DNA of 64,000 nt from Chaunax sp. Z400 (GCA_037577475.1 CM075204.1:1415001-1479000); one strand, 5' to 3'; positions 25,773-38,620 are shown, numbered from the stretch's first letter. The notes: generated by a model not told the origin, from the sequence alone. Numbers and translations are program-made.

Positions 25773-27424
25773 AAGATCAATAGTAGCTTCTCTTACTGTG
25801 TCAAATAAGAGAAGTGAGAGTGAATCAAAAAGGAGAAGTACGCGATGGCCTCATTTTTCCTATTATGGTCATAATAACTGTAATAGGCTAACAGACTGAT
25901 GATCAGTTTTGGTCCGATTAATGAAAGCCAGATGGTCAAACAGTGAAGCATGCTTGATGTCACGTACGTCACAAAGGCTATAAATATGTTGAACAAAAGA
26001 AGGAACTTTTCAACTCTTTCACCAGCCGACCTACGTATCCTGAAGACCACTGCTGGACCAACCACATCCAGGCTTTGCATCTCAGGACTTTGAAGACAAG
26101 AAGACAGAGTTTGTGAGCATTCTACAACCAAAGAAGACGAAACCTCAAGACAAGAAAATACTCCAACAGATCTCAGAAGATTGCGCCTGCGGTGAATCAA
26201 CCATCCCAAGCTGTTGACGATTGACCAGATCATTGGCAGAAGTTTCCTCGCTTACAGCTGCCACTCATGGACCAAAGACTTGAGGCTTGATTGTGGACTT
26301 TGGAGAAAGTCACAGTGCTCCTCAAGAAACCAAGTCCTGGCAGGAAAAAAAGAAGACGGGTAGGCCACTCAACCTTTTCTCTCTGGCTCCCAATTTGATC
26401 ATTAATCTGCTCAGGCACAGCTCCACCAAATCAGGTTCTTGACTTTAAAATCTAGCATTTCGCTAAGAGGCGAGATACATGAGCCACACCTTAATTCTAT
26501 CCAGCCAACTGGTGCAACATGCCCACTAGTGCACGGACTTGGAGGGCAAATGACGTGATTGCTCTGATGTCACCACTTTTGATGTTAGGCCCATCCATCA
26601 GACTGGAGATCCGCCTCAAGGCCAGGTGTTGAGGTTGACCATACATCTCAGTTAATGCTCTCATGATGTCACTATATGGGAATAGGCCATTACTGTATGA
26701 ATCAGCAATGAGTAGTGCTTCTTAGCAGTAATTTATTTGTCAATAGACACACACCACTTTAAGCAGCAGGAATGAACATGACAGAAACATTTGTTAAGTC
26801 ATAAGAAAAATAATAAATGGTTTCAGCACTTCACTTGCTACAATAAATGCTTTCACAAAGCCCTATGTAGTTCTTAAACGTATCTTTTAGAAAAAAATTA
26901 GCTTGCTTCACCAAAGCAGACCAGCAAACTCATATATATAGTCTCTGCCTCTTGGTGATGTGGCTGTGACTCAACCACTGCACCTTGAGAAAAGTCTGGG
27001 AATCTCTCCCATCTGGTGTTTGTGGAGGGAAGTCTTTATAGCCAGGGGATGACTGACCTGAGCTTGCTAGTGAAGGTGTTGTATGCCCACTGGGCAACTC
27101 CGTTCTCTTTAAACTATCACTGAGCTCCTCAATTAAGTCACGTTGGCTGCCTTGTGGATGTAGAGAATCATCACTGAGTACCTGTGAGGTACTTTGCTGC
27201 TGACATGAGTCCTCATGACCACTAGGTGGCGCCAGCTTACTAGCATTTTAAGATGACATCTCCTTCTCCTGGCTTGTGGGCTGACATGACAAAATGTGAA
27301 GCTAGTGCAGGAGACTCTGCTGCCATGTGCAGGCTTAATGGGTTGCATTTGAGTACACCACACAGTGTGGGAAAACCGACTTCTCATGTCTGCATCATAT
27401 GAGGGTCCGTTTTCACAATTACAG
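25773..27424. other. Unassigned DNA
   Basis: A GC-neutral block at 25990-26420 has a long antisense open frame (146 codons, minus) without protein character. The rest is AT-rich. No gene, RNA or bounded element is supported. Confidence 0.4.
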
Positions 27425-27596
27425 TTGTTAAAGCTTGAAGAAATGAACGGATGTTTTACTTATATTTTGTGTAACCTTAGTTATTACACACTACATATAC
27501 AGGTTATTTTAATTACAAATTTACCATATTAATTTATGTTACTTATAGGCTTGTTTATTTTTGATTTTATTATCAGTTACAGCACTTTGTTTTTAT

Positions 27597-28025
27597 CCTT
27601 ACAAAAAAAGTACTATTAGTATACGTCTTTTAAACTAAAAATAAGAGTATACTTTTCTACTTTTTATGTACTTACCAGAGATATACTTAACAAAATTATA
27701 CTCACTATACTTGGCTTATACTGACAAGCATACAGAAAGGTCTAAGTCTATTTTGACTATCCTTGTTCTTACTCTTTTGACTGAGACATACTTAATAAAA
27801 GTATTATATTATTGCCTTATACTGAAAGTTTAAGTATACTTGGCTTGGAAACTAGTTGTGTACTCAAAGTTTACTACTCTGACACTTAAAGTATACTTAT
27901 GCATTTGTGAACCCAAAATTGGGCCAAATATATATAGAAATATTAAAATTGTACGCTTGCAAGTATACTTTCAAAATAAAGGATACTTAAAGTATATACT
28001 TAAAGTATACTTCTTTTTTGTAAGG
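27597..28025. mobile_element. Miniature inverted-repeat element with 'agtatactt' motifs
   Basis: The left end 'ccttacaaaaaaagtac' is mirrored by the right end 'agtatacttcttttttgtaagg'. The 429-bp interior has many 'taagtatactt' motifs in both orientations. No coding capacity. Superfamily not determined. It lies in the presumed first intron of the coiled-coil gene copy. Confidence 0.65.
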
Positions 28026-28373
28026 GATGTATACATTTTACAATTAAGTTTTGTTCACAATCCCTTTCTGAGATAAGTTTAGTTCCTACCTGCTACTGTT
28101 TACAGGGGGAACAGATGTGAGTTGCAGTGGTTGCTGACATGTGCTCTGAAAAGTAAGAATCAGTGTGTCTATGCTGTCCTGCCATGTCGGTGAAATTAAG
28201 TTAAAAGACAAACTGTTATTACCCACAGCCTGAAAGACTGGCGAACAAGAAATTAGGGCTACAATTGTTATTGTGATTTACATTTTTTTTAAATTTCATA
28301 TCAATAAATACAGGGTTTATTTAATCCTTTAATGCTTGCTTGCTCTTTGTTATACGTCATATTTCCACTCGGT

Positions 28374-29502
28374 ATGCTGTTCTCTAAGAAGGCCAACAGA
28401 TATCTGTGGTATTATAAAGATGTCTTTGCTCCTTCTTTTTGGGGGATTTCTAAGAAGGAGAAGTCGTTGGATCTGAGGAGCCAAGGCGTGGAGCCTGAGA
28501 TGCAAGAAAACGTCTCGGCCCGGCGTGATGATGCACAGTGTCATCAGCCATCCAATGGCATAGGATCCATCAAAAGCCTGAAGCCCTTTCTGCACTGCCT
28601 CGAGTGTGCAGCGAAGGAGATGGCAGAGATGACAGATGAGATGAGGTTTCTTTGCAGCGAGCTCTGTGACATGGAGAGCAAATATGATAACATCGTTCTT
28701 GCCCACGAGAAGCTGCGAAATAAGTACGAGGAGGCACAGTTGGACATGAGCAAAAAGGATAAGCAGATCGCTGCTCTCTAGAAGACCCTCAAGGGTGAGA
28801 CACAAGACATTCTGAGGGTGGGGCCTGCTGGTGATGTCTGTGAAGGAGCTGCAGAGTCAGGTCAGCCAGCTGAAGGAGCTCCTCTTTGAAAAGGACAGGG
28901 AGATCAGCAGTGGCCATCAGCATGCCGAAAATCACACGGCTGCTTTAGGAGCTCAATCGCACAATGTCAGCTCTGGACATCACCAAGAGCAAGTGAGAAG
29001 GAGAAGGACATGAGAAAGCAGATGGCAGAAAAAGGACCTTCTACAGAAAGAGGAGACCTTCCAAAATGAACTGTCAACCCAAATGGAGAAGCTCAGGAAG
29101 GAGTTTGCTGACAGAGAGAAATACCTGATTCTGCAGCTCTCCAAGAAGGTAGAGAGCCTCGAGATTGACCTTTCTGAGAGGGAGGTGACCTTCCAGGACA
29201 ACCTATCTGAGAAGGAGGAAACTTTCCAGGAGAAGCTCTCTGAGAGAGAGGAGTCCTTCAAGATTGAGCTCTCTGAGAGGGATGAGATCTTCCAGACTGA
29301 GCTCTCTAAGAGGGAGAAGAGCTTCCAGGTGAAGCTTGCTGAGAGGGAGGAAACCTTCAAGGAGAAGCTCTCTACGAGGGAGGAGAGTTTTCAGAGGGAA
29401 AGTCTCTCAGATTGAGGAGACCTACCAGTAGGAGGTCTCTGCGAAGATGGAGCTGTCAGAACTGGTTGAGCACTGGCAAAAGAGAAGAACATCCAGCTAC
29501 AG
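28374..29502 (+). pseudogene. Coiled-coil gene, main exon (broken)
   Basis: Unidentified protein. The first frame (from MLFSKKANRY...) gives about 135 codons with Lys/Glu-rich helices, then a TAG at 28779. After a frame change comes 'VKELQSQVSQLKELLFEKDR', then from about 29083 to 29400 a run of seven 11-residue repeats of type L-S-E-R-E-E-T-F-Q-E-K, a hendecad coiled coil. Another frame change follows, with a TAG in 'EETYQ*EVSAKMELSELVEH', and the exon ends 'KNIQLQ' at the donor cag|gtaagctc (29503). That joins in phase to the last exon at 29691. An acceptor 'gttctctaag' at 28389 may open the exon. At least three frame breaks and two stops make it a pseudogene. The role is unknown; a filamentous or scaffold protein would fit. 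Confidence 0.7.
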
Positions 29503-29690
29503 GTAAGCTCAGATTTTGCATTCTAACAACTTATTTCAGACGATTTCAGATCAATGGTTGAACTTTGAAGGTTAGGGTTAAAAAACAAGTCATTTAGAGA
29601 CCTTCATACGACCACTGAGGCCTTCAGTGAGCCTCCTGAACCAACAGGAGAGCTTTGGAATGGAATTCTAAAATGTCTTTTTCTCCTCAG

Positions 29691-29828
29691 GACCTCCTAA
29701 TGGCAAAAGATACAAAGAGGGAGAAGAGGGAGAAAAAGGAAAGGAAAGAGAATGAAAAGAAAGAGGAGAAAGAAAAGAAAGAGAAGGAAGAGAAGAGGGG
29801 CTTATGGTCCCATCTCTTCAAACATTAG
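29691..29828 (+). pseudogene. Coiled-coil gene, last exon (copy 1)
   Basis: Acceptor 'tctttttctcctcag' and 45 codons plus a stop: 'LLMAKDTKREKREKKE', a Lys/Glu-rich helix, and the C terminus 'LWSHLFKH'. Phase 0 joins it to the donor at 29503. An exon of identical length lies at 43860 in copy 2, with changes that keep the frame open, so this exon is intact in both. It belongs to a gene whose main exon is broken. Confidence 0.7.
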
Positions 29829-30099
29829 AAGACCCCTGATTCCTCCTACCCAACTGTACCGGGACAGCTTTTGTTATTCTGTCTTTTGATTTTGCTCATT
29901 TTCAAATAGAAAAGAAAATTAAACAACATACAACTTACAGAGCCTCAAAGTGGGGTGGGTTTGAGATGTTTTCCCATTATTTCTAATGGGAAAATTCTTC
30001 GCTATTTTTTACTACTACAAATTTTTTACTAAAAGTCATAGCAGATTATTCCCGATCAAGCTGCATGGTTTGATGCATGTTTTGTGCATGTGCCGGCAA

Positions 30100-30195
30100 C
30101 GCTGCGAGACTCGTTACGCAGTATACGTGTAACTAGGATTTACGCGGAATAAGTATGACGAATAATAGTCAGTGTGCCTTTGCACAGGCACACAA
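30100..30195 (-). repeat. Fragment of a dispersed repeat shared with 62.2 kb
   Basis: Read on the minus strand it contains 'tgtgcaaaggcacactgact' and 'gtcatacttattccgc', the same words found twice at 62211-62315. It is present in copy 1 of the duplication but not in copy 2, so it was inserted after duplication or lost from copy 2. Confidence 0.6.
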
Positions 30196-30525
30196 AACAA
30201 ACTCCTTAAACATAAATATATGTCAAAGGAGACTTTATATTTATTAGCCTGTGATTTTTTATTATATCTTAATTTATGGATCCATAACTCCCTTCATTCT
30301 GGATCTGTCTGTTTCTGAGGTTCCATCAGACGTTAAACTCATCCTGGGTAAGAATAAAACCATGGATTAAAGTGAACAACAGTTGGCTAAATTACATGGT
30401 CAGAAGATTATTGGTATGGGTTAATTTGACCCAATTACAAGGCCTGGTACAATCTGGAGGATTAGAGTCATTAGCTTTAGCTTACTTAAAGGTTTCCTGT
30501 TTGGGCTTCTGTCATGTAAAGAGGA

Positions 30526-31640
30526 CATAGAATGCAGTTAAATTCTTACCTGATTACCTGTCATTATGTCACTTTGTGTTTTCCCCTGTCTGGACCTTGG
30601 CTGATTTCTGCCTCTCTCTTTCACTATCCTTGTCTCTCACACTGCTCTGCCACCGAGTCATTTTCACTGGCTGGCAGGCTGGGCTTCTTTTTTTTCTTCT
30701 TTTTTTGTTGTTGCCAAAAACCAATGTATATCCGTTTGTCCCTTTCTTTTCATATTTTCTATCTCTGCCAAACATTATGGGCTGCACAAAAACATATTAC
30801 TAACTATGTACTACATGCATTATCCTTATTGGCATGCTAAATTCAAGTCAGGACTCACTTCCATCATACTTTGTGAGGCATTCGTTTAATTTACTTAGCA
30901 ATGGTTGAAGCATGACTGAACCACTCTTTCACATGTTAATACAAATTAATGTAGGGAATCATAACTTACCATGAAGCTCCTACTGAGGATGGAAACACCG
31001 ACCGCCTCTGCTCTTCTCCGTGCAGGTGCAGAGCCACATTCAAGTCACATCGGAAATACTGGTTTCCCAACTCTGCAGCATTCGTGCCACATCTGAATAA
31101 CCGTATCTCACTTACAAGTAAAAGACAATAATGTCAGCTTTTAATATATATATATATATATATAGGTCATCAAAGATCTGTGTGCCAAACAGCCCAAGGT
31201 CAGAATAATATTACAATACTACAATACAGTGTTTGACTTCATACAAACTATCACTTTATTGTGCATACTAAGAACAGGACATTCAAGTTATTGAATATCT
31301 GTAGAGATACTAAACAGAATACGCCAGCTGCCTGAATTTGTTTTTAGGTTTCCATTTTCAGTCATTTGTTTGTTCATTTAATAAATTTAGTAGGTGGACA
31401 CCAGATATGTTTTAAAAAAATAGTGTGGGTGCTCTTAATCAATGTATTACACTAAAACAGAGCATTTTCTGTCTGTCTTGTAAAGTGACACATTCTGTAA
31501 TTTCCTTTGTTAACTGTACTAAGTGGTCACGTGTTATGTACTCTCCACTGTACTGCCTGAATTTGCTTAGCAAAAACAGGATACATTTTGAGACTAAAAT
31601 TTTTTCCCATTTTCTTTTCTACTGTTATGCTGTTTTGTTG
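30526..31640. other. Unassigned spacer
   Basis: Pyrimidine-rich patch at about 30595-30720 and a short (TA)n at 31144-31166. No gene recognised. Confidence 0.5.
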
Positions 31641-31646
31641 TCTTAC

Positions 31647-32070
31647 AGAACACGCTCAAGTAAAAGCCATTTTATTGATATTTCTTTTCCAATGTATTTA
31701 TTTGCATATTTTGTTTAGAGGTAATTCAAAAGTAATGGAAAGTAATCCAATTCCATGACATTATTATTGTTGTATTTGGATCAGGTTACTGAATGCATAT
31801 TGTAAGAGGTAATCAGCAATTGTATCAGGATTTTTAAAGTAAAACTCACAACCATGATAACTAAATATGACATGAAACTGAGAGAAAGCCTTGTTTGTCT
31901 TCAAATATATTTAGTTTTGAATAAAAGTAAGATTAAAACTTACTTCTAAAAGGTTGTGTAGCCAAGTTACAGTCTTTCTGCAACACCCAGCTTCTGTCGC
32001 TGATAAAAAGCCAAAATTAACATGTACTGTTTTCATTAATCCTTTTATTGGCTTCCTGTCAACCCTGCAA
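31647..32070 (+). repeat. Dispersed repeat B, plus copy
   Basis: Matches the reverse complement of 41556-42056 over about 420 bp. Shared words are 'agtaaaagccat', 'tatttatttgcatattt', 'aaaagtaatggaaagtaat', 'ctaaatat', 'aaggttgtgtagccaag', 'tgcaacacccagcttctgtc' and 'attggcttcctgtc'. A weaker third copy lies at about 33005-33230. The type of repeat is unknown. Confidence 0.75.
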
Positions 32071-32269
32071 CTTTTGACCTCTCGGCTAAAGTTTGTCCCA
32101 GTCTGATTTGACTGTTTATAATGTATAATGTATAAATTATGTCCCAGTTCCAATCAGCTTTTATTGTGGATTGTTTAACATTATTTGTTTTTGTTGCCTC
32201 TTGTTCTCATGTAGGTAGAAACACATCAAAGGTGTGATAAGACCAAGTTACACACCTGTAGCTTTGAAG

Positions 32270-32771
<502 letters not shown>

Positions 32772-33280
32772 CTGCCTGAAAATGTGGGACCAACTGACTC
32801 ATCATACCACCTGGTCATATGTGACCCAGGAAGACCACAGATGTAATATTTAAGAATAAAACACCAACAATTCCATGAAAGTGGGTGGTCATTAATTTTA
32901 TTCACAAAGAGCGTAGTATGGACCCTTCCACATTATTTTTATGATGATTTGAAGAATCCCATATTTCTAATTTTAAAAACTTTTGAAATGGGCCAATTTG
33001 ACCAGTAGACAACAGGAAGGTTGCAGCTTCTGTTGCCAAGTTCCAGCCTTCTTTGGGGAAAATAAAAGCCTTTCTGTCTGACAGAGGGTTAAAATGGACA
33101 TGTATGGTATTTTTATTGAATATGACATGAAACTAAGGCTTGTCTGCTGTTAAATATGCGCAGATATACTCAGAAAAAACTAAGCTTGAAACTTGCTTCT
33201 AAAAGGTTGTGTAGCTAAATTACTATATACTTAATACATTTCATTCTATCACCAACCACCACCTTTGCTCAATAAATTTA

Positions 33281-33470
33281 AAGATAAAATATTCCTGAAT
33301 TAGTCCCACAATGGGGAAATTTGCAGTGTTACAGTAGCACAGTGGATAGTAAAAATAGAATAAAATAAGGAAAATAGAGTATAAAGAGTATAAACAGAGG
33401 AGAAAAATATAAATACAAACACTATAAACAAGAGGAGATATAAAATATATAAAATAATAATCTAATAAAT
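33281..33470 (-). mobile_element. LINE 3' end fragment (minus strand)
   Basis: On the minus strand it contains 'caaatttccccattgtggga' followed by 'ctaattcaggaatattttat'. This is the kind of 3' terminus seen at 38560-38620 in the L2/Rex1-like LINE ('gaatttccccaatggggatt'). No coding part is retained. Confidence 0.5.
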
Positions 33471-33982
33471 TCAGCAGTTTATTGTCCTCATGAAAATCTA
33501 TCAAAAGTTCAAAGTGTATTAAGATCAAACAATGGTCACTTACTCCTACTATATTATTAAGGCATGCTGACTTTGCCTTTTCAAAGGCACTAACAATCAT
33601 CATCAGAGTTTGAAACAACAATCGAACACCAAGGTGAGAACTCTTGCCTGAATTGGGCTGAACTTGCTGGCTATCAGAAAATTAATGTGAAATAATTTTT
33701 AGAATGGAAGCTTCTTATATACATAAATTCCCAGATTCCTTTCTTCTACTGTTTAACAGTGAAATTTGCATGAGTAGATGATCTTAGTTTTGGGTTCTGA
33801 AAATTGCTATAACCATTTTTCATCTCCTGACAACAGAACTTTGATTTCAAACAACAAAACAGCATAAATAGTGACCATTTACAGTCAGCTGCATTTAACT
33901 GAACATCTACCTGTTGCAAAACGTACCAGTCAGGGCACTGTCATTTATGAAGGTGTGCTGTTACTTAGATTAAAGCACATCT

Positions 33983-34198
33983 GGGCGGCTGTGGCTCAGG
34001 AGGCAGAGCGGTTGTTCACAGAACAAAAGGTCAGTGGTTCAATAACCTACAAGTCAAAGTATCCTTGAGCAAGATAATGAACCGCAATTTGCTCCCTGGG
34101 CACTGCAATGTAGTGGCAGCCTACTGCTCCTCAGAGATGGGTCAAATGCAGAGAAAGAATTTCTCCCTGTGGGATTAATACAGTATCTAAAATAAAAT
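33983..34198 (+). mobile_element. tRNA-derived SINE (plus strand)
   Basis: Near-full copy: 'gggcggctgtggctcaggag' (A box), 'tcagtggttcaataacc' (decayed B box), 'agtatccttgagcaagataa', 'gctccctgggcactgcaatg', 'gatgggtcaaatgcagagaa' and a 'cagtatctaaaataaaat' tail. Same family as 8904 and 21408. The mutated B box rules out a functional tRNA. Confidence 0.9.
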
Positions 34199-34199
34199 G

Positions 34200-35305
34200 T
34201 ATGGACCATTTATGTACTTGTGCATTCAAGCTTGCTGTTTGGTTCAGCCTTTCAACAAATCTTTTTTTCAATTCTGTAGGCAAGGTTTTAGTGTTTTGTT
34301 ATCATCCAAACACATGATGATTTTTCTTCTGAAGTTTCTTTGGATAGTGTAATCTGAATGTGTAGATCAGGCCAAAGATGAAGGCCTGGGAAGATCCCTC
34401 ACAACAATTTCCCTTTCAACTACAACAAAGATGCTCTCTGGGCTGTTGCTTCTCAACAAGAGTGTCAGTGATATCTGGCTCCTCTTCTTGCTGCAAAATA
34501 CAAACAGTGTAGTTAAAATCCTATAAAAGTATACATAAACTATATGCTCAGCATTTCTCATTTCTCATTGTTCATTTTTAAGCTTGTCTTGAAGCATTCG
34601 TTACATGGAATTATGTATATAATTTGGCTACAATCATTCCTCTTCTCCGTATATCCTTTTCTAATGTCACATCACATTATATTCTGGTTTAATAGAAGCA
34701 AAAGTTTAACAAAATTTCAACAGTCTGTGGAAGATTAATATGAACCTCAAATAAACTTTAAGGAACAAGAGGCGTCAATTTCTCCCTGATTTATGTTGAT
34801 TCAGTTGGTTGACAAATTATTACAGCCACCAATAACTCTTTATTGTCCATATGGCATCTGGCATTACATTAAAGATAGATGTAAAAAAACACAAAACTAT
34901 ATAATAATCATTTTGATTATGTGAAAAGCTGGAAGACACATTCAGGTTTGTTGACTTTATGATATATTTACACTGTGATAATTGAAATTAACACATCAAA
35001 GTATTTACATGGAAGATCTTGAAGAACTCCGAGGCATCCTCATCCTCACACAGTGCACGAAGGAACAAAGTGTCATCATGTTCTTCCTTGATTGATAAAT
35101 CAAAAGTATTTATTGTACCAATATTTTTCCAGCACATTTTTCAAGTGATTGCAGTAACTGTCCCATCAGATGCAGGGTACACTGTCCTAATAATGATTCA
35201 AAGATATGCAGAAAACATACAATTAACATCTGTGATGTTAGTATAAAATATTCAAATGTGAGATAGGCTCATGTACTCAGTATGACCTGAGGAATTCTTC
35301 TAAAA
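34200..35305. other. Unassigned spacer
   Basis: Short splice-like signals occur, for example 'tattttgcag' on the minus strand near 34492 followed by a 42-codon open stretch containing 'SPESIFVVVEREIVVRDLP'. Nothing identifies a gene. Confidence 0.4.
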
Positions 35306-35387
35306 ACATTCTCTGCTAAAAACATTCTATGACACCGTGGAAGCATTATCGATCGTCTACGCTGTGGTCTGCTGGGTTGGAGGAAGC

Positions 35388-35395
35388 ACAGAGAG
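35388..35395. repeat. hAT target-site duplication, left copy
   Basis: 'acagagag' directly precedes the element end 'tagggttgc'. The identical 8 bp follow the other end at 37964-37971. Eight bases is the diagnostic hAT length. Confidence 0.93.
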
Positions 35396-37963
35396 TAGGG
35401 TTGCAAAATTCCGGGAATATTCCAAGTTGGAAACTTTCAATGGGAATTAATGGGAATTAACGGGAATAAACGGGAATTAACGGGAATAAACTTTTGGGGT
35501 AATTTATACTTCTGTATTTACCTTGTCATATACAGACATAAATATAAACATTTTGTTTTATCATAAGCACACATGCATGCAAACATTCCTAATACAAATT
35601 ATAAAAATGACATTTTTGACACAATTCTATTTGTGAGTAGAACTTTAATGGATTCTGGAACAACAAAAAACATGAACATTGAATAAAATTAATTTATTCA
35701 TTCCCCCCAAATGAGTCCCATTCAAAATGTAAAATGAAAGCATTTAGTCAAGCTTCTTCCTGGACCTCATCAACATCCTCCTCAGGTATCAATGCTTTAT
35801 TCCTGGACCTCATCAACGTCCTCCTCAATGTCCATTTCCTCGACATCTGACTCGTCATCTTCGCTGTCACTGTCCTTGCTGAGGATGGCTCTGTGTCAGA
35901 CTCAAAAGAGCCTTAGGTTAGCCCGGATGGCCACCAGTTTTTCCGCCCTTGCATTGGTGAGTCTGTTCCGAACCTTTGAGTGCGTGTTCCCAAACAGTGA
36001 CCAGTTGCGCTCAGAGGCGGCTGATGTTGGTGGGATTTGGAGGATGATGGAGGCTACAGGTGCAAGGGCCTCAGATCCACACAGTCCCTTCCACCAGGTG
36101 GATACAGAAATGTGTTGGCTTGACTGCCATATCCCATCCCCTTCCCAAAGGCCTTGCTTCGTACGGTACTTTGCCAGACTGCCGAGAACTTTGCCTTCAT
36201 CAAGACCCAAGTGGTGAGACATGGAAGTAATAACAGTGTAAGCTCTGTTGATCTCTTCGCCAGAGAGTATGCTTTTCTCATACTTTGGGTCCAGCATGTA
36301 TGCTGCTGCGTGTACTGGCTTCATGCAGAACTCTTGGCGCTTCTCCATCGATTTGACCACTGCGGTTTCCTCTGCTTTCAGCAGCAGAGAAGTGGGCAGG
36401 GCAGTTTGGATTTCTTCTTTGATCTCAGCAAACAGACATTGAACATCTGACAAGATGGCATCATCACCTGCTATTGGTCCTTCTCCGGTCCAAGGTCATT
36501 GATGACTGCTTTCAGCTCATCTGCAATGTAGGGGCCTGTGTGTCTGTTGGCCTTTGTCTCTGTGCTCTTATAGAACAGTGGTCGAGGGGTGGAGACGATG
36601 TAGTTGATAATTCCTTGTCCCCAGACATTCGACCAGCCATCACAGATGACTGCAATGCAGTCTGCTTTGTCAATGGTTTCCTTGACCTTTGCTTGCACTC
36701 TGTTGAACTCTCCATCCAGCAAATGAGTAGATAAAGCATGTCTGGTGGGAGGTATGTATGCTGGGCGAAGAACATTCAGAAATCTCTTCCAATATACATT
36801 GGCTGTGAGCATCAGAGGTGAGCCAGTTGCATACACTGCTCGAGCAAAACATTCATCAGCATTTCTCTGGCTACGATGGTCCATTGAGTCAAAAAATCCT
36901 CTGATTCCTGAACGACCAGGAGCTGTTGAGGGGATGTCTGATGCTGCAGCTGAATCATTTTCACTTGGAATGGAAGCAGAGGAACTCTTGTTTGGGGTTG
37001 CTTGTTTTGAGCCCTGAGGAAACTTTGGGCACTTGACTATATGCTGCCACATCTTTGTGGCATTCTTAACATATGTCTTTGCACAGTATTTGGAAATGTA
37101 CACAGCCTTTCCTTCTGCATTGGCTGGGGTGAAATGTCTCCACACGTCAGATAGTGCACGTGGCATTGTTCTGTAGAATAAGGTGAGAAAAAAGCTTGTG
37201 AAAAACACTAATGCCCAATGCCATGCACAGAGATATAAATAGTTAGCTAAACAATTGGAATTGTCTATAAAAATATTTTACAATTGATGGATAAATGAAT
37301 AGAAATAGGCTAGATGAATAGATAAACAGAAAACTGGCAAGCTAGAAACTATATAAACACGTTGATTTAGTATTTGCTAGTAAAACTTAAATACCATAGA
37401 TCAAATATATTTACCACAGTAATATCATCAAAACTTACCTGACTGGATGTAGTCTGGATGTAGTCCTTGGGCCTTGGGGGATGTAGGTTTCAGATTCCTT
37501 AGGTTTCAGTTTCCTTATCGTCGGACAGCTGATAAGGAAACCAAAACCTAAACCCCCCACTCATCGGTATTAGACACTGAAGCAGGATGTAAACATTGTA
37601 CTGATTTGTAGCATTCAAAACATTCATTCATTCAAACCTTTATTTATTCTCGAATAGACAGTTGAGGTTACCCTCATTTACAATGTCGCCGAGACTTACA
37701 GGCATTTCAATATGCAAAAACAATTAGTAATAAATTAAGAAGTCAGTTTACATTGTAAACATATAACATATTCCCAAAAGAACACTTTGTGAATGACTTA
37801 TGAGGTAGGAAATACATTCAACATGTTTATTAGACCACAAGGACACATACAAAGTTTTTTGGGGAGAAAATAGCATAAAATTTCTTTTTCAAAATTTCCA
37901 AAATTCCCGAGCTAAACTTCCCGTGGAAATTTACCGGAAATTTTCCGCCCCTTTGCAACCCTA
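35396..37963 (-). mobile_element. hAT transposon, 2568 bp, non-autonomous
   Basis: The termini are 'tagggttgcaaa' (35396) and its mirror 'tttgcaaccct(a)' (to 37963), flanked by a perfect 8-bp duplication. Inside, on the minus strand, are the N-terminal and C-terminal parts of a hAT transposase without the middle. Subterminal sequence shows 'gggaattaa' repeats on the left and 'ttttccgcccc' on the right. The clean target duplication implies a fairly recent insertion, after the host LINE had degenerated. Confidence 0.95.
35902..37208 (-). pseudogene. hAT transposase, core-deleted
   Basis: The minus-strand protein comes in two parts. The N-terminal part (37167-36471) has a BED-like finger ('VWRHFTPANA', then 'YCAKTYVKNATKMWQHIVKC'), a Ser-rich linker and 'ADCIAVICDGWSNVWGQGII', which carries the conserved DGW block. 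The C-terminal part (36440-35902) has 'KPVHAAAYMLDPKY', 'WWKGLCGSEALAPVASIILQ' and 'IPPTSAASERNWSLFG' with 'KVRNRLTNARAEKL', the hAT dimerisation domain. A TAG at 36471-36473 and a frame change join them. The central region with the catalytic residues (the usual 'TDNAxNM' and CxxH segments) is missing. The total is about 430 codons against 600-700 normally. It can bind DNA at most and cannot cut. Confidence 0.9.
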
Positions 37964-38620
37964 ACAGAGAGGGACAGGAAAAGACTCAACAGGCTGGTCT
38001 GGAGGGCCAGCTCTGTCATGGACTGTCCCCCGGACTCTGTGGAGGAGGTGGGTGAGAGGAGGATGTTAACCAGCTGACACCCATCCTGGACAACACCTCT
38101 CACCCCTTACATGAGACTGTGGGAGCTTTGAGCAGCTCCTTCAGCAGCAGACTGCTCCACCCACAGTGTAAGACAGAGCTACAGCAGCTCCTTCAGCAGC
38201 AGACTGCTCCACCCACAGTGTTAGACAGAGCTACAGCAGCTCCTTTGTCCCGACTGCAGTCAGACTTTACAACAAATCAATCTGAGCTGTGTTGTGTCAG
38301 AAAACCATAGAACTCTTTGTTCATTCATTCATTCATCCATCCATCCATCCATCCACTTATTACACATCATGTGTGTCTCCACTCATTGCACATCCGCACT
38401 CTGAACACTTTAATCTATATTTATTTTATTTATTTATTTTATTTAATTTATTTTTTCTGGAGATTTGGACTTTTTCTTCATATTTATCTGTATTGCATTT
38501 CTATATTTAAATGTCAATGTGTACTCTATTTTTCAATTCTGTTTTTGTTCTGTTGTTGCTGCTGTAACAACCGAATTTCCCCAATGGGGATTAATAAAGT
38601 CTCTATCTATCTATCTAAAT

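Larger units (their letters stand above)
27425..30525 (+). repeat. Segmental duplication, copy 1
   Basis: Sequence matching copy 2 (43633-44622) in the same orientation occurs here in three blocks: 27425-27564, 29619-29900 and 30200-30525. The unmatched middle (27565-29618) holds the main exon of the coiled-coil gene and a miniature element. Similarity starts inside what copy 2 shows to be intron 1, so this copy lacks the first exon. Confidence 0.85.
35310..38620 (+). mobile_element. L2/Rex1-like LINE 3' part, split by a hAT
   Basis: The left piece (35310-35395) encodes 'TFYDTVEALSIVYAVVCWVG'. The right piece (37964-38620) continues with 'DRKRLNRLVWRASSVMDCPP' and 'DSVEEVGERRML', the end of the LINE reverse-transcriptase protein, then a 3' UTR. 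It ends 'ccccaatggggattaataaa' and a (tatc)n tail. A stretch of about 53 bp encoding 'SAADCSTHSV..' is duplicated at 38130-38240. The hAT at 35396-37963 interrupts it at one point. Stops and frame changes show it was long dead. Confidence 0.85.

Noticed and set aside
25793..26233. 146-codon minus-strand frame
   Set aside because: No family motif, no splice context that makes sense and biased composition. Chance open frame.
28350..28805. 151-codon minus-strand frame
   Set aside because: Antisense of the coiled-coil exon, whose plus-strand helices and splice phase are convincing.
36154..36450. Plus-strand frames over the hAT transposase
   Set aside because: Antisense shadows of the BED and dimerisation coding regions.
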